In this document: one piece after another, positions 35,759 through 44,227 of the stretch
Numbering within the stretch: the first letter of the stretch is position 1
Layout of the letters: each line of letters begins with the position of its first letter
NCBI RefSeq assembly: GCF_036384435.1
Contig: NZ_DASVMI010000080.1
Location: forward strand, 16,151-80,150
Length of the DNA: 64,000 bases
Origin: GSA-30 sp036384435
GTDB taxonomy: Bacteria > Pseudomonadota > Gammaproteobacteria > Xanthomonadales > Rhodanobacteraceae
Reading direction: 5' to 3'
Translations under genes and position numbers: made by a program
Notes under the pieces: model-generated
Databases searched by the model: none
The model's input: the letters and a program-made list of their open reading frames with translations, nothing else
Told to the model about the DNA's origin: nothing

Positions 35759-35985
35759 GTGAAGAAGCGTTTTACCGAAGAGCGGATCCTTGGTTTCCTG
35801 CGCCAGGCCCCAACCGGTGTGCTTAACATCAAGCCTGCGTCCAAGATTCATAAGGCTTTCGACCGGGAAGGGATATACGTGACGGTATCGCCTGGGGGTG
35901 CCGTCACGTGCCGCTATGCTGCCGCATCAACTGCTGACGCGAGACGCGGGCGATCGGTCGTTATGGGCGCGTCGCTAGCCACGTT
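35759..35985 (+). pseudogene. IS3 transposase/integrase mosaic remnant
   Basis: The first ~20 codons (VKKRFTEERILGFLRQA) are the N-terminus of an IS3-family OrfA transposase. At about 35821 the same frame switches to the N-terminal arm-binding domain of a P4-type integrase: IKPASKIHKAFDREGIYVTVSPGGAVTCRY against LKPKSKIYKASDRDGMYVTVSPTGTVTFRY in the intact integrase at 14273. The DNA shares the exact 17-mer ACGTGACGGTATCGCCT with that gene. Similarity fades after about 35985. Confidence 0.8.
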
Positions 35986-36104
35986 CGAGCATGTGAATCG
36001 CCCTCACGATGTGGCCGGCCGATCGACTTGGCACGTCGATCGGTGGTTTTACGAGCGCCCGTCAGTTGTGCCTTCACGTGGACGACGCCTGGATGCTTGA
36101 CACT

Positions 36105-36140
36105 GGTTAGGTACCGAACTAAATTGTTCGCTAGCTAACC
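36105..36140. promoter_or_regulatory. Inverted repeat, candidate MarR operator
   Basis: Arms GGTTAGGTACCGAAC (36105-36119) and GTTCGCTAGCTAACC (36126-36140) match at 13 of 15 positions around TAAATT. The repeat ends 12 nt before the marR ATG, where a self-repressor would block transcription. Confidence 0.7.
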
Positions 36141-36152
36141 AAATCGCATGTC

Positions 36153-36611
36153 ATGACTAGTTCAAACCACAATTCGGCAGGTGCGTGGGCGAAGAAGTAC
36201 TACCTCGCAAGTCGTGCTGTCCTTGACGCAACCTTGCGCCCCTATGACCTTGGCGCTTCTCAGTGGTATGTGCTGTGGCACCTCATTCATGACGGGCCGA
36301 TGGCGCAACGCGATCTGCTTTCCCGTCTACAAATCGAGAAGCCAACGCTGAGTGCCATTGTTTCCGCTTTGGTACGAAAAGGACTTGTCGCACAGGTAAC
36401 CGATCCGCAGGACCTGCGTCAGAAAATTCTATCGATCACCGCAGCGGGCCGGGTCCTCTGGAAAAAACTGCCCGACCCGATTGACCTCATCCTCAAGACC
36501 GCCTTCCAAGGAGTCGCTGAAGATGATCTGGCAACAGTCGTGCGAGTGCTGAGTCAAGGCACTGAACGGCTTAATAACCTTCTCCCATCTCAGAAAGGTA
36601 GAAAATCATGA
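36153..36611 (+). CDS. MarR family transcriptional regulator
   Basis: 152 aa, winged HTH: LGASQWYVLWHLIHDGPMAQRDLLSRLQIEKPTLSAIVSALVRKGLVAQVTDPQDLRQKILSITAAG, with flanking dimerisation helices. MarR proteins are usually repressors released by phenolic or oxidant ligands. It overlaps the next gene by 4 nt (ATGA), so regulator and target form one operon, and a near-perfect inverted repeat precedes it. Confidence 0.9.
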   Translation: MTSSNHNSAGAWAKKYYLASRAVLDATLRPYDLGASQWYVLWHLIHDGPMAQRDLLSRLQIEKPTLSAIVSALVRKGLVAQVTDPQDLRQKILSITAAGRVLWKKLPDPIDLILKTAFQGVAEDDLATVVRVLSQGTERLNNLLPSQKGRKS

Positions 36612-37423
36612 GCATTCTTGTCACCGGAGGTACTGGCCTCGTCGGTGCCCGTCTTCTGCCCCGTCTTGTCGCAGCCGGATTCGATTGCCGCGCACTCGTC
36701 CGCCCTGGCAAGTTCGTGCCCGCCGGGGTGACAGCGGTCGAGGGCGACATTCTTGATCCATCGTCGTTGAAGGCTGCTATGCAGGGTGTTGAGACGATTG
36801 TCCACCTTGCAGCAGTTTTGCGAACGCAGGAGGCCGAACAGATTTGGAAGGTCAATGTTGATGGCACGCGGAATCTGATCGAGGCCTCCAGGGAATATGC
36901 CCCAAAGGCGCGATTCATCATGGCTAGCACCGGCCTTGTCTACAACGAAGATGGCCCGGGCCCCTCCCGGGAAAGCGATGAAGTCGCACCGAAGCGGGAC
37001 TATCCAGCCAGCAAAGTCGCGGCCGAAAAGCTACTGCGCGAAAGCGACCTGAACTGGTCGATCCTGCGATTTGGATTTGTCTATGGCGACGATGATGGAC
37101 ATATCGGTCAGATACCTCACATCGCCAAGTTTCTGAAGTTACATCCGGCCAATCGGTTGAGCATGATTCATCACCGCGATATCGCCACCTTCGTGAAATT
37201 GGGAGTGAGGGGGGCGCTGGACGGTCGGATAATCAACGTGGTGGATGAGGCGCCGATGACCATTCTTGAATTGAGCGAGATAGCTGGCGCTCCGATGGAA
37301 GTAACCACCACGCCGCTGACCAATCCATGGTCAGGCGTGATGGACGGATCGCTGGCGCGAAGCTTGGGCTTTACGCCCGAGATTCGGACAACCTACCAAG
37401 CCCTCCAGGAAGGTGTGGTTTAG
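36608..37423 (+). CDS. NAD-dependent epimerase/dehydratase family protein
   Basis: Extended SDR of 271 aa. The cofactor loop is GGTGLVGARLLP (about 7-18), then EGDILDPSSL, the YPASKVAAEKLL segment with Tyr-x-x-x-Lys, and HHRDIATFVKLGVRGAL. This branch reduces or isomerises sugar-like or carbonyl substrates; the specific substrate cannot be told. It is coupled to the upstream marR gene by a 4-nt overlap. Confidence 0.85.
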   Translation: MSILVTGGTGLVGARLLPRLVAAGFDCRALVRPGKFVPAGVTAVEGDILDPSSLKAAMQGVETIVHLAAVLRTQEAEQIWKVNVDGTRNLIEASREYAPKARFIMASTGLVYNEDGPGPSRESDEVAPKRDYPASKVAAEKLLRESDLNWSILRFGFVYGDDDGHIGQIPHIAKFLKLHPANRLSMIHHRDIATFVKLGVRGALDGRIINVVDEAPMTILELSEIAGAPMEVTTTPLTNPWSGVMDGSLARSLGFTPEIRTTYQALQEGVV

Positions 37424-37836
37424 TAAATCGTGTATCCACACTCGTTTATCGGGAAGTGGGATGCGACCCAATCATGAAGCGTCAATGCAGCATGCGCAGG
37501 GAAGACCTGCGCAGAGAACGCCCAGAGGTATCACCCTGGCCGGCAAGGTCGGGAGTGTGGGCCGAAATAGTCACCGCTGTTTTCCAGGCTTTGGCATATG
37601 AGCAGGCAGACATGGGCCTGCTCGGCCGGCATCATCCTGGTCAACCTGTGGATCGATGATCTGGGGCGAAGGCGCCATGGCTTTGCGGGTCTGACTCAGC
37701 AATCAGGCTTTTCTTTCCAATCTCTTGGCCTGTAAAAGAGCACAGGATCGCAAGGCCATCGACAGACCATCTTTGTTATCCGCTCTCCGGCCTGGCTGTC
37801 CTGGGAGAAGATCCTAAGCGCGGAGAAAACTTGAAG
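37424..37836. other. 413-nt gap without a recognised gene
   Basis: Contains short frames without family features. It precedes a decayed gene and may hold further unrecognisable relic sequence. Confidence 0.45.
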
Positions 37837-38333
37837 ATGGGTAGAAAAGAGACGTTGGGGTCGGCGAATGTCAAAGCCTTGCTCGCCGGGTTCGATCATG
37901 CTGCATTGGTCGGGCCTGGTGCGCGATCTTTATAGCGTCAACCAGGACAACCAGACGGTGGTGCATGCGCGCCTCGGATTGGGCGGTGATGTATTGAAGC
38001 CCTATAAGGCAACCATGGATCGTTGGGCTTTGGCCCGGCATGTCCAAAGGCCAGGACATCTCCATCGCTAAAGCCAAGAAAGCCATCACTGATTACAAGA
38101 AGGCTGTCGGTCAACCGGAAGGGCTGGCTGAATTGATGGTGTTCTTTTGCGAGCGGGCCATGGGTTTCAGCGATGATCTTGGCCTGGACGATGAGGGTTA
38201 TCTGGGGTGAAGCTGTTCGGCCAGGCGTTGAAGGTTATCGAAGCCTTGCCCCAGGATCGCAAGCCGCCACTTTGGATGTTGAGCAGCATTGAATTCGACG
38301 TGCTTTGCCAGTCGACGACAGACCCAGGCTTTC
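37837..38333 (+). pseudogene. Conserved hypothetical gene broken by at least three frameshifts
   Basis: Three frames read as one protein: MGRKETLGSANVKALLAGFDHAALVG (from 37837), shift near 37913; LVRDLYSVNQDNQTVVHARLGLGGDVLKPYKATMDRW, shift near 38030; LWPGMSKGQDISIAKAKKAI..., stop at 38208; and VKLFGQALKVIEALPQDRKPP in another frame. The pieces resemble a conserved hypothetical family of mobile regions and plasmids (DUF6155-like as I recall, unverified). Function unknown. The decay suggests it is no longer under selection. Confidence 0.65.
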
Positions 38334-38492
38334 GCGTCTTGTCTGCTGTGGCTTTCGCGCGAGGTGCAACCGCTTGTCCTCATAGCTTTACGGCGCTCTA
38401 CCGCTGGCTCACTTGCGTCGGATTAAATCCAATATATTGTGTCTAAGCTTCGATATGGGGCGATAATTCACAAGATAAAGGATTTATTTTCC

Positions 38493-38533
38493 TTGAAGGA
38501 TGGGGCCTTTAACTCTATAATTTTGTGAGTTAA
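38493..38533 (+). promoter_or_regulatory. hipBA promoter with overlapping operator
   Basis: -35 TTGAAG (38493-38498), 17-bp spacer, -10 TATAAT (38516-38521). A perfect inverted repeat TTAACTC (38509-38515) / GAGTTAA (38527-38533) brackets the -10 box, so a dimer bound there would occlude RNA polymerase. The HTH gene begins at 38561. Confidence 0.75.
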
Positions 38534-38560
38534 GCGACGTTTCGGGGCTTAGTACACATC

Positions 38561-38881
38561 ATGTTGGATTTAAGCTTTAGCAAGCCAAGTGAGGTCGTCA
38601 GGCGTCTGTGCGCTCGTTTGCGCACAGAGCGTCTGGCCCTGAGCCTGACGCAAGCCGACCTGGCCGGGCGTGCCGGTATTGCGACCAATACGGTGTCCAA
38701 TCTGGAAGCCGGGCGTAATGTCGGCTTCGAGGCCTTGGTTCGTGTTGCGATGGCGCTTGGTCGAGTCAAGGAGCTCGAAGGCCTGTTCCTGCCAAAGCTG
38801 GACAGCATTGAGGACATTAAGCGCTATGAAAGCGCCGCAAGTCGCGTCCGGACAAAAAAGAAGAAGTCCGACCATGCTTGA
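38561..38881 (+). CDS. hipB: HipB-like XRE antitoxin
   Basis: 106-aa Cro/C1-type HTH protein: CARLRTERLALSLTQADLAGRAGIATNTVSNLEAGRNVGFEALVRVAMALGRVKELEGLF, then a basic tail (RVRTKKKKSDHA). It overlaps the HipA gene by 8 nt. HipB antitoxins bind HipA and repress their own operon, which fits the palindrome over the -10 box. Confidence 0.87.
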   Translation: MLDLSFSKPSEVVRRLCARLRTERLALSLTQADLAGRAGIATNTVSNLEAGRNVGFEALVRVAMALGRVKELEGLFLPKLDSIEDIKRYESAASRVRTKKKKSDHA

Positions 38882-40133
38882 AAGAGTGGATGTCTTCTAT
38901 CAGGGCTGGGGGGAGCGATGGCATTGGGGCACACTGGTCACGACGACCGCAGTGACCGGTCGCCCGCTGACTGTGTTTCAGTACAGCCCGGAGGCCAAGC
39001 GAAGAGGCCTGGAATTATCCTCGTATACGCTGCCGCTGGAGGGAGCCCAATTGCGGCGTGGCTTCCCAGACCATCAATGGCAGCTGCCCGGGCCTGTCTA
39101 TGATGCCTTGCCGGATGGATGGGGCATGCTGCTCATGGATCGCATGTTCAAGCGCCGTGGGCTCGCTCCGGCGCGTATGGGTGCCCTCGAACGGTTGGCC
39201 TATGTCGGTAGCAACGCGATGGGCGCCATGACGTTCGAGCCTGTAGTACCCGAAGGCGCCGAGCCTGACGTACACATTCCATTGGAGCAGCTAGCTGCCG
39301 ACGTGCAGGAGGTACTCGATGGAGAAGGCGGAGAGTTCTTGCAGGCGTTGCTATCGGTAGGGGGCTCGCCCCAAGGCGCAAGGCCGAAGGCGCTGGTCTA
39401 TCGCGATCCGCAATCGGGCGGGTTTACCACGGCCGTCAGGCCCGGTTTCGACGCTTGGCTGGTCAAGTTTCCTGCTAAAGGCGAGCATCCTGAGGTGTGT
39501 GCCATCGAAATGGTTTACGCTGAATGCTTGCGCAGGTGCGGTATTGAGACGGCGCACACGCTGTACTTCAGTTTGCCTGGCGGGCTCGCCGCGTTCGCCA
39601 GTAAGCGCTTTGATCGCCACGCTGGAATGCGCGTGCCGATGCAGAGCCTTGCCGCGTTTACGGGGGCCAACTACCAGATGCCAGGGGCATTGGATTACGT
39701 CAGCTTCCTGCGGGCAACGCGGATATGTACCAATGATGTGCGAGAGATGAGGGTGGCCTTCGAACGCTGCGTCTTCAACGTTGCATTCAACAACAGGGAC
39801 GATCATCCCAAGAACTTCGCGTACATCATGGCGCCGGAGGGCCATTGGAAACTGGCCCCCGCTTACGACGTGACCTTCTGTGAGGGCCCTGGTGGATATC
39901 ACCAGATGGACGTCATGGGAGAGGCGCTGTCGATCTCTCGTGCGCATGTACTTCGACTTGCCGAGGAGGCCGAAGTGCCCCGGGACGTTGCGAGCGTGAT
40001 GATTGACGGCATTTGCGACGTGGCGAGCCAATTCGCAGTCCTCGCCCAAGCTATGTACCCGCAGGACATTACCCAAGAGACCTTGCGCACGATCCAGCGC
40101 CGCATCGACCAGAACGTAGCTTTACTCCGCTAG
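38874..40133 (+). CDS. hipA: HipA-like serine/threonine kinase toxin
   Basis: 419 aa from ATG 38874. HipA kinases phosphorylate a translation factor such as GltX and induce dormancy. The N-terminal HipA domain (VDVFYQGWGERWHWGTLV) is followed by the ATP-binding region GSPQGARPKALV (about 163-174) and VKFPAKGEHPEV. The catalytic loop NNRDDHPKNFAYIM is near 304-317 and the metal-binding LAPAYDVTF near 327-335. All kinase motifs look intact. Confidence 0.9.
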   Translation: MLERVDVFYQGWGERWHWGTLVTTTAVTGRPLTVFQYSPEAKRRGLELSSYTLPLEGAQLRRGFPDHQWQLPGPVYDALPDGWGMLLMDRMFKRRGLAPARMGALERLAYVGSNAMGAMTFEPVVPEGAEPDVHIPLEQLAADVQEVLDGEGGEFLQALLSVGGSPQGARPKALVYRDPQSGGFTTAVRPGFDAWLVKFPAKGEHPEVCAIEMVYAECLRRCGIETAHTLYFSLPGGLAAFASKRFDRHAGMRVPMQSLAAFTGANYQMPGALDYVSFLRATRICTNDVREMRVAFERCVFNVAFNNRDDHPKNFAYIMAPEGHWKLAPAYDVTFCEGPGGYHQMDVMGEALSISRAHVLRLAEEAEVPRDVASVMIDGICDVASQFAVLAQAMYPQDITQETLRTIQRRIDQNVALLR

Positions 40134-40493
40134 AGTCACGGGCGTGTTTGCCTTGGAACGCACAACCGGCATCGGGTATTGAGCAATCATCGCGCACTAT
40201 GTTGAACTCGCCGACATGCCGACAACGCACATGTCGGCAGCCATGTCGTGCAGATCCCGCCGCAGGTGGCGAGAGTCGTAGTCACCATGGACTCCGACGA
40301 TATCCAGTTCGTCAAGGCTGAGCAGGTTCTGGTGCGGTTCGATAGAACCGATGCCGAATTCGTGCCACGAAAGGTCGAAAGCCCATGGGCCGCGCTCATG
40401 CGCTGGACATGACCCGGACGGTAACGCACTGATCGAGCAAAGCCCAGCGCGCACAGTTCAGCTGCGGCTGTGAACGGCGCGTGCCTCAGCTAT
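40134..40493. other. 360-nt gap without a recognised gene
   Basis: An inverted repeat GCCGACAT (40210-40217) / ATGTCGGC (40231-40238) after hipA could end its transcript. A minus-strand frame at 40197-40454 is open for 85 codons but has no recognisable features. Confidence 0.45.
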
Positions 40494-41447
40494 TTACGCA
40501 AGGTGATACCCGCGCTTCGTTACCATGGCTCGCGCTTGGCTTTGACCGATATTGGCCCGCTCTGCCAGAAAATCCAGGAACGCTCGCACGCGCACCGGCA
40601 GGTGGCCGCCTTGGCCCACGTAGACAGCGTGAACTTCTTCGACATCGCCTGGATTGCAATCTTCAAGCACCGGCAGCAGTCGTCCGGCGGCTATGTCGTG
40701 GCGAACCTGAAAGGCAGCCAGGCGCGCCAGCCCCAGGCCAGATAAGGCCAGATGGCGTAAGGCTTCGCCATCGCTGGCTTGCGCATTGCCAGTCACCGGA
40801 AACAGGATGTCTTCATTGGCATATCGCAGCGGCCAGCCGGATTGCGCTCGCACGTAGTTAGCGCCCAGGCGATTGTGTGCAAGCAGATCATCCGGCGTCG
40901 TTGGCATGCCGTAGCGAGCGAGGTAGCCTGGAGCGCCCACGATCATCATGCGTGTGCTCCCCAACTTGCGCGCCACCAGGTTCGAGCTTTTCAGCGGGCC
41001 GGCGCGCACGGCTATATCGGTACGTTGCTCCAGGATATCGATGACCTCATCGGTCAGCACGATATCCAACGTCACGTCGGGATGACGTTCCAGAAACTCC
41101 GATGCCAGAGGCAGCAGGAAATGATGCCCGAAGGGGACATTGGCGTTAACGCGCAGGCGCCCGCGGGGTGCGGCGTGTTCGCTCGCGCATCGCTCAGCTT
41201 CTTCCAGATCAGCCAGGATGCGCACACCGCGTTCGTAGAACACACAGCCTTCCGGGGTGAGTTGTAGTTGCCGGGTGGACCGATTCACCAGGCGCGTACC
41301 AAGGCGTTGCTCCAGGCGTGCAACGAGTTTGCTGACAGCTGAAGGCGTCATGCCACAGGCTCGGGCCGCAGCGGAAAAACCGCCCAACTCGATCACGCGC
41401 ACGAAGACTTCGAGTTCGCCAGATCGATTGACTTCCAGACGGGCCAC
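40494..41447 (-). CDS. LysR family transcriptional regulator
   Basis: 317 aa. HTH: LEVFVRVIELGGFSAAARACGMTPSAVSKLVARLEQRLGTRLVNRSTRQLQLTPEG, with a LysR substrate-binding domain behind it. It is divergent from the SGNH hydrolase and second Old Yellow Enzyme genes. A perfect 10-bp inverted repeat and a related half-site lie in the 111-bp spacer. Confidence 0.9.
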   Translation of the reverse strand: MARLEVNRSGELEVFVRVIELGGFSAAARACGMTPSAVSKLVARLEQRLGTRLVNRSTRQLQLTPEGCVFYERGVRILADLEEAERCASEHAAPRGRLRVNANVPFGHHFLLPLASEFLERHPDVTLDIVLTDEVIDILEQRTDIAVRAGPLKSSNLVARKLGSTRMMIVGAPGYLARYGMPTTPDDLLAHNRLGANYVRAQSGWPLRYANEDILFPVTGNAQASDGEALRHLALSGLGLARLAAFQVRHDIAAGRLLPVLEDCNPGDVEEVHAVYVGQGGHLPVRVRAFLDFLAERANIGQSQARAMVTKRGYHLA

Positions 41448-41516
41448 ATCCTCTCCCTCGGTGATTTCAATTCATAACTTCTGTTCCTTCGGGCAGTCTA
41501 CTCTGACTTGGTCTTT

Positions 41517-41552
41517 GAATTCATTATTCCCCTATCAAAGGCTAATGAATTC
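41517..41552. promoter_or_regulatory. Inverted repeat between lysR and SGNH hydrolase
   Basis: GAATTCATTA (41517-41526) and TAATGAATTC (41543-41552) are perfectly complementary, 16 nt apart. A related word, CAATTCATAA, lies at 41468-41477. Candidate LysR binding sites. Confidence 0.6.
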
Positions 41553-41558
41553 ACTGAA

Positions 41559-42878
41559 ATGAAAAAAACCAAGAACTTGGTGTCCCCCGCCTCGGCTGTA
41601 TTAGCCCTGGCGTTAACGGCGGGGACCTCCATGACTGCCGTGCTGGCAGCCGATTCACCGGGGTGGGTGGCCACTTGGCAGGCTAGTCCCCAACCCGTCT
41701 GGGGATCGGATTTTTTGTTTCCCACGAACGTTCCGTCAATTTTGCACGACCAGACTGTGCGTCAAACGGCCCGTATCAGCCTGGGCGGCCAACGCCTGCG
41801 CATCGTGCTTTCCAATGCATATGGCAAGCAAACGTTGGTCATAGGTAAAGCCATGGTCGGGCGAGTCGAGAAAGGGAGTGGCATGGTCGCCAACGGACCG
41901 CGCGTGGTGACATTCGGAGGCCGCGAAACGGCGATGATTCTTCCGGGTGCTTCGATGATCAGCGACCCTGTTGCTTTGCCTGTGCCTGATCGGTCACAAG
42001 TGGTAGTGAGCATGTATTTGCCGAACCCGACCCCGGTGAGCACGTTCCACTGGGATGGTCGGCAGACGGGATGGATCGTGGCGGGTGATCGGAGTTCGCA
42101 AGTCACGCCGACGCAGGCAGATAGTGCAAGCCACAGTACAACAGCCCGATTGCTGTTGTCTGGCATCCAGATAGAAACAAGCCAGGGCGCGCGAACGATC
42201 GCCATATTGGGTGATTCCATTACCGACGGCGCGGCAGCGAGCCTCGACAAGGATCATCGCTGGCCGGATTTCCTGGCAGCCAGGCTGGCTCCGCATCATG
42301 TTGCAGTCGTCAACGCAGGCATCTCCGGAGCACGCCTGTTGTCCGACGGAATGGGCGTCAACGCACTAGCCCGATTGGATAGGGACGTGCTGGCGCAACC
42401 GGGGGTACGCGATGTCATCGTGATGCTGGGCATCAATGATATTTCCTGGCCAGGCACCTTATTTGCACCGAATGCGATGCCTCCATCGCTGGACGCGATG
42501 ACGTCGGCCTATCGTCAACTGATCGAACAGGCCCATGCCAGAGGGGTACGCGTCATCGGTGCGACGTTAACGCCGTTTGAGGGCGCGTTGCCGGGCACAC
42601 CGTTGGACAACTATTACCAACCTGAGAAGAACGCGCTGCGCCTGCAGGTAAATGACTGGATTCGTCACAGCGGCTCATTTGACGCGGTCATCGATTTCGA
42701 TGCGTCGCTGCGCGATCGTGCATATCCAACTCGCATGGCTGCGCGCTACGACTCTGGTGATCACCTGCATCCTGGCGATGAAGGGAATCGCGCCATGGCC
42801 GATTTCATCGATCTCGATGTCTTGTTACCAGGCATTGGTGCGGCAGATACCACTGCCCAGAACTTGCAGGAGCGTTGA
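41559..42878 (+). CDS. Exported SGNH/GDSL-type hydrolase
   Basis: 439 aa from ATG 41559. The N-terminus MKKTKNLVSPASAVLALALTAG... with VLAADS is a Sec signal peptide, so the enzyme is exported. An N-terminal beta domain (about 35-205) precedes the SGNH fold with the nucleophile block GDSITDG, the glycine of VNAGISGARLL, Asn in MLGINDI and the C-terminal Asp-His pair in SGDHLHPGDEGNRAMADF. It is probably an esterase acting on extracellular acetyl or acyl esters. It ends 3 nt before the next gene, so the two form an operon. Confidence 0.88.
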   Translation: MKKTKNLVSPASAVLALALTAGTSMTAVLAADSPGWVATWQASPQPVWGSDFLFPTNVPSILHDQTVRQTARISLGGQRLRIVLSNAYGKQTLVIGKAMVGRVEKGSGMVANGPRVVTFGGRETAMILPGASMISDPVALPVPDRSQVVVSMYLPNPTPVSTFHWDGRQTGWIVAGDRSSQVTPTQADSASHSTTARLLLSGIQIETSQGARTIAILGDSITDGAAASLDKDHRWPDFLAARLAPHHVAVVNAGISGARLLSDGMGVNALARLDRDVLAQPGVRDVIVMLGINDISWPGTLFAPNAMPPSLDAMTSAYRQLIEQAHARGVRVIGATLTPFEGALPGTPLDNYYQPEKNALRLQVNDWIRHSGSFDAVIDFDASLRDRAYPTRMAARYDSGDHLHPGDEGNRAMADFIDLDVLLPGIGAADTTAQNLQER

Positions 42879-42881
42879 GTG

Positions 42882-43994
42882 ATGCTGTTCACCCCGTTTC
42901 ATTTGGCCGGCCTTGAACTACCCAACCGCATCGTCATGCCGCCGATGACCCGCTCGCGAGCTGGAGCTGGCAATGTGCCCACTGCATTGATGGCGCAGTA
43001 CTATGCTCAACGTGCATCGGCCGGCCTGATCGTCAGCGAGGGAACCCAGATCAGCCAGCAAGGCCAGGGCTATGCGTGGACGCCGGGCATTCATTCCGCC
43101 GCGCAAGTGGCCGGCTGGCGTGGTGTGACCGATGCCGTCCATGCCGCCGGCGGGCATATCTTCGCCCAACTTTGGCATGTCGGGCGTATTTCCCATGTTT
43201 CGCTGCAACCGGGCTGCGCTGCGCCCGTATCGTCTTCATCGTTGATCGCCCATGGCGTCAGGGTGTTTATCGATCCCCACGGAAAGGGGCCTCAAGGGGG
43301 AGTCGGCGACATGGTGCAACACTCGATGCCGCGAGCGCTTTCCGAATCGGAAATCGGCGACGTGGTCAACGATTTCGCCACCGCCGCCCGCAACGCCATA
43401 AAAGCCGGTTTCGATGGCGTGGAATTACATGCTGCCAATGGTTATCTCATCAACCAGTTCATCGATTCCCAGGCCAACAACCGCAGCGATGGTTATGGCG
43501 GTTCGTTACCCAACAGGCTGCGCTTCCTTGGAGAAGTCACCGAAGCGGTGATTGCGGTGATCGGTTCAGGGCGTGTCGGTGTTCGACTGGCTCCTCTCAC
43601 CACGCTGCAAGGCGCGGTGGATGACACGCCACAGGCCACTTATCTAGGAGCGGCCAGCATGCTCGATCGCCTCGGTGTGGCATATCTACACATTGCCGAG
43701 GCCGATTGGGAAGATGCCCCCGAGATGCCTGTGGCCTTCAAGGAAGCGCTGAGGCTGATTTACAGCGGGGCGCTTATTTATGCGGGAAAATACACCCTGG
43801 AACGTGCCGAAGCGGCGTTACGTGATGGCTGGGCCGATCTGATCGGCTTCGGTCGCCCTTTTGTTGCCAATCCAGATCTGCCGGCGCGCTTACTCAACAA
43901 CGTGCCGTTGGCCATCCTCGATTCGAAGCATTTGTTCGGCGGCGATGCCGAGGGCTATACGGATTACCCCGTGGCGACGCGACCTGTTGTTTAG
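42882..43994 (+). CDS. Old Yellow Enzyme family alkene reductase
   Basis: Second ene-reductase of the window, 370 aa, similar in layout to that at 32766: LFTPFHLAGLELPNRIVMPPMTRSRAG, QLWHVGRISHVSL, GFDGVELHAANGYLINQFIDSQANNRSDGYGG and GFGRPFVANPDLPARLL. FMN-dependent reduction of activated alkenes or xenobiotics is expected. It directly follows the SGNH hydrolase and is likely under the LysR at 40494. Confidence 0.92.
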   Translation: MLFTPFHLAGLELPNRIVMPPMTRSRAGAGNVPTALMAQYYAQRASAGLIVSEGTQISQQGQGYAWTPGIHSAAQVAGWRGVTDAVHAAGGHIFAQLWHVGRISHVSLQPGCAAPVSSSSLIAHGVRVFIDPHGKGPQGGVGDMVQHSMPRALSESEIGDVVNDFATAARNAIKAGFDGVELHAANGYLINQFIDSQANNRSDGYGGSLPNRLRFLGEVTEAVIAVIGSGRVGVRLAPLTTLQGAVDDTPQATYLGAASMLDRLGVAYLHIAEADWEDAPEMPVAFKEALRLIYSGALIYAGKYTLERAEAALRDGWADLIGFGRPFVANPDLPARLLNNVPLAILDSKHLFGGDAEGYTDYPVATRPVV

Positions 43995-44118
43995 ACGACC
44001 TTAGGCTGACGGACATCCATATGCCCTTTTTGGGACTTTATCTAGATGAGGAATGCGGGGCCGTACGAATAACATATGCATAGCAAGCTGATGATGGATT
44101 TGCTCGCTTGCTCGTCTG

Positions 44119-44147
44119 TTGCCTATGCCTTGAGCGATTGATAGAAT
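44119..44147 (+). promoter_or_regulatory. Candidate promoter before the leader hairpins
   Basis: TTGCCT (44119-44124), 17-bp spacer, TAGAAT (44142-44147). Transcription would start near 44154, just ahead of the strong hairpin at 44160. Confidence 0.4.
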
Positions 44148-44159
44148 GAACTCGCTTTC

Positions 44160-44198
44160 AAAACGCCCTCCCGGTTCGCCGGGAGGGCGTTTTGTTTT
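44160..44198 (+). terminator. Strong Rho-independent terminator (UUCG loop)
   Basis: A perfect 15-bp stem AAAACGCCCTCCCGG / CCGGGAGGGCGTTTT (44160-44174, 44179-44193) closes on a TTCG tetraloop and runs into TTTTGTTTT. It either ends the Old Yellow Enzyme transcript or, if the promoter at 44119 is real, attenuates the hydrolase gene. Confidence 0.9.
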
Positions 44199-44222
44199 GG
44201 TTCCCTCAGCAAAAAAGGAACC
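44199..44222 (+). promoter_or_regulatory. Hairpin covering the hydrolase ribosome-binding site
   Basis: GGTTCC (44199-44204) pairs with GGAACC (44217-44222), which includes the AAGGAA Shine-Dalgarno of the ATG at 44228. Pairing would hide the site. Confidence 0.45.
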
Positions 44223-44227
44223 ACGCC

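Noticed and set aside
40197..40454. 85-codon minus-strand frame after hipA
   Set aside because: No recognisable domain and no good ribosome-binding site. It could be a relic, but I cannot support it.
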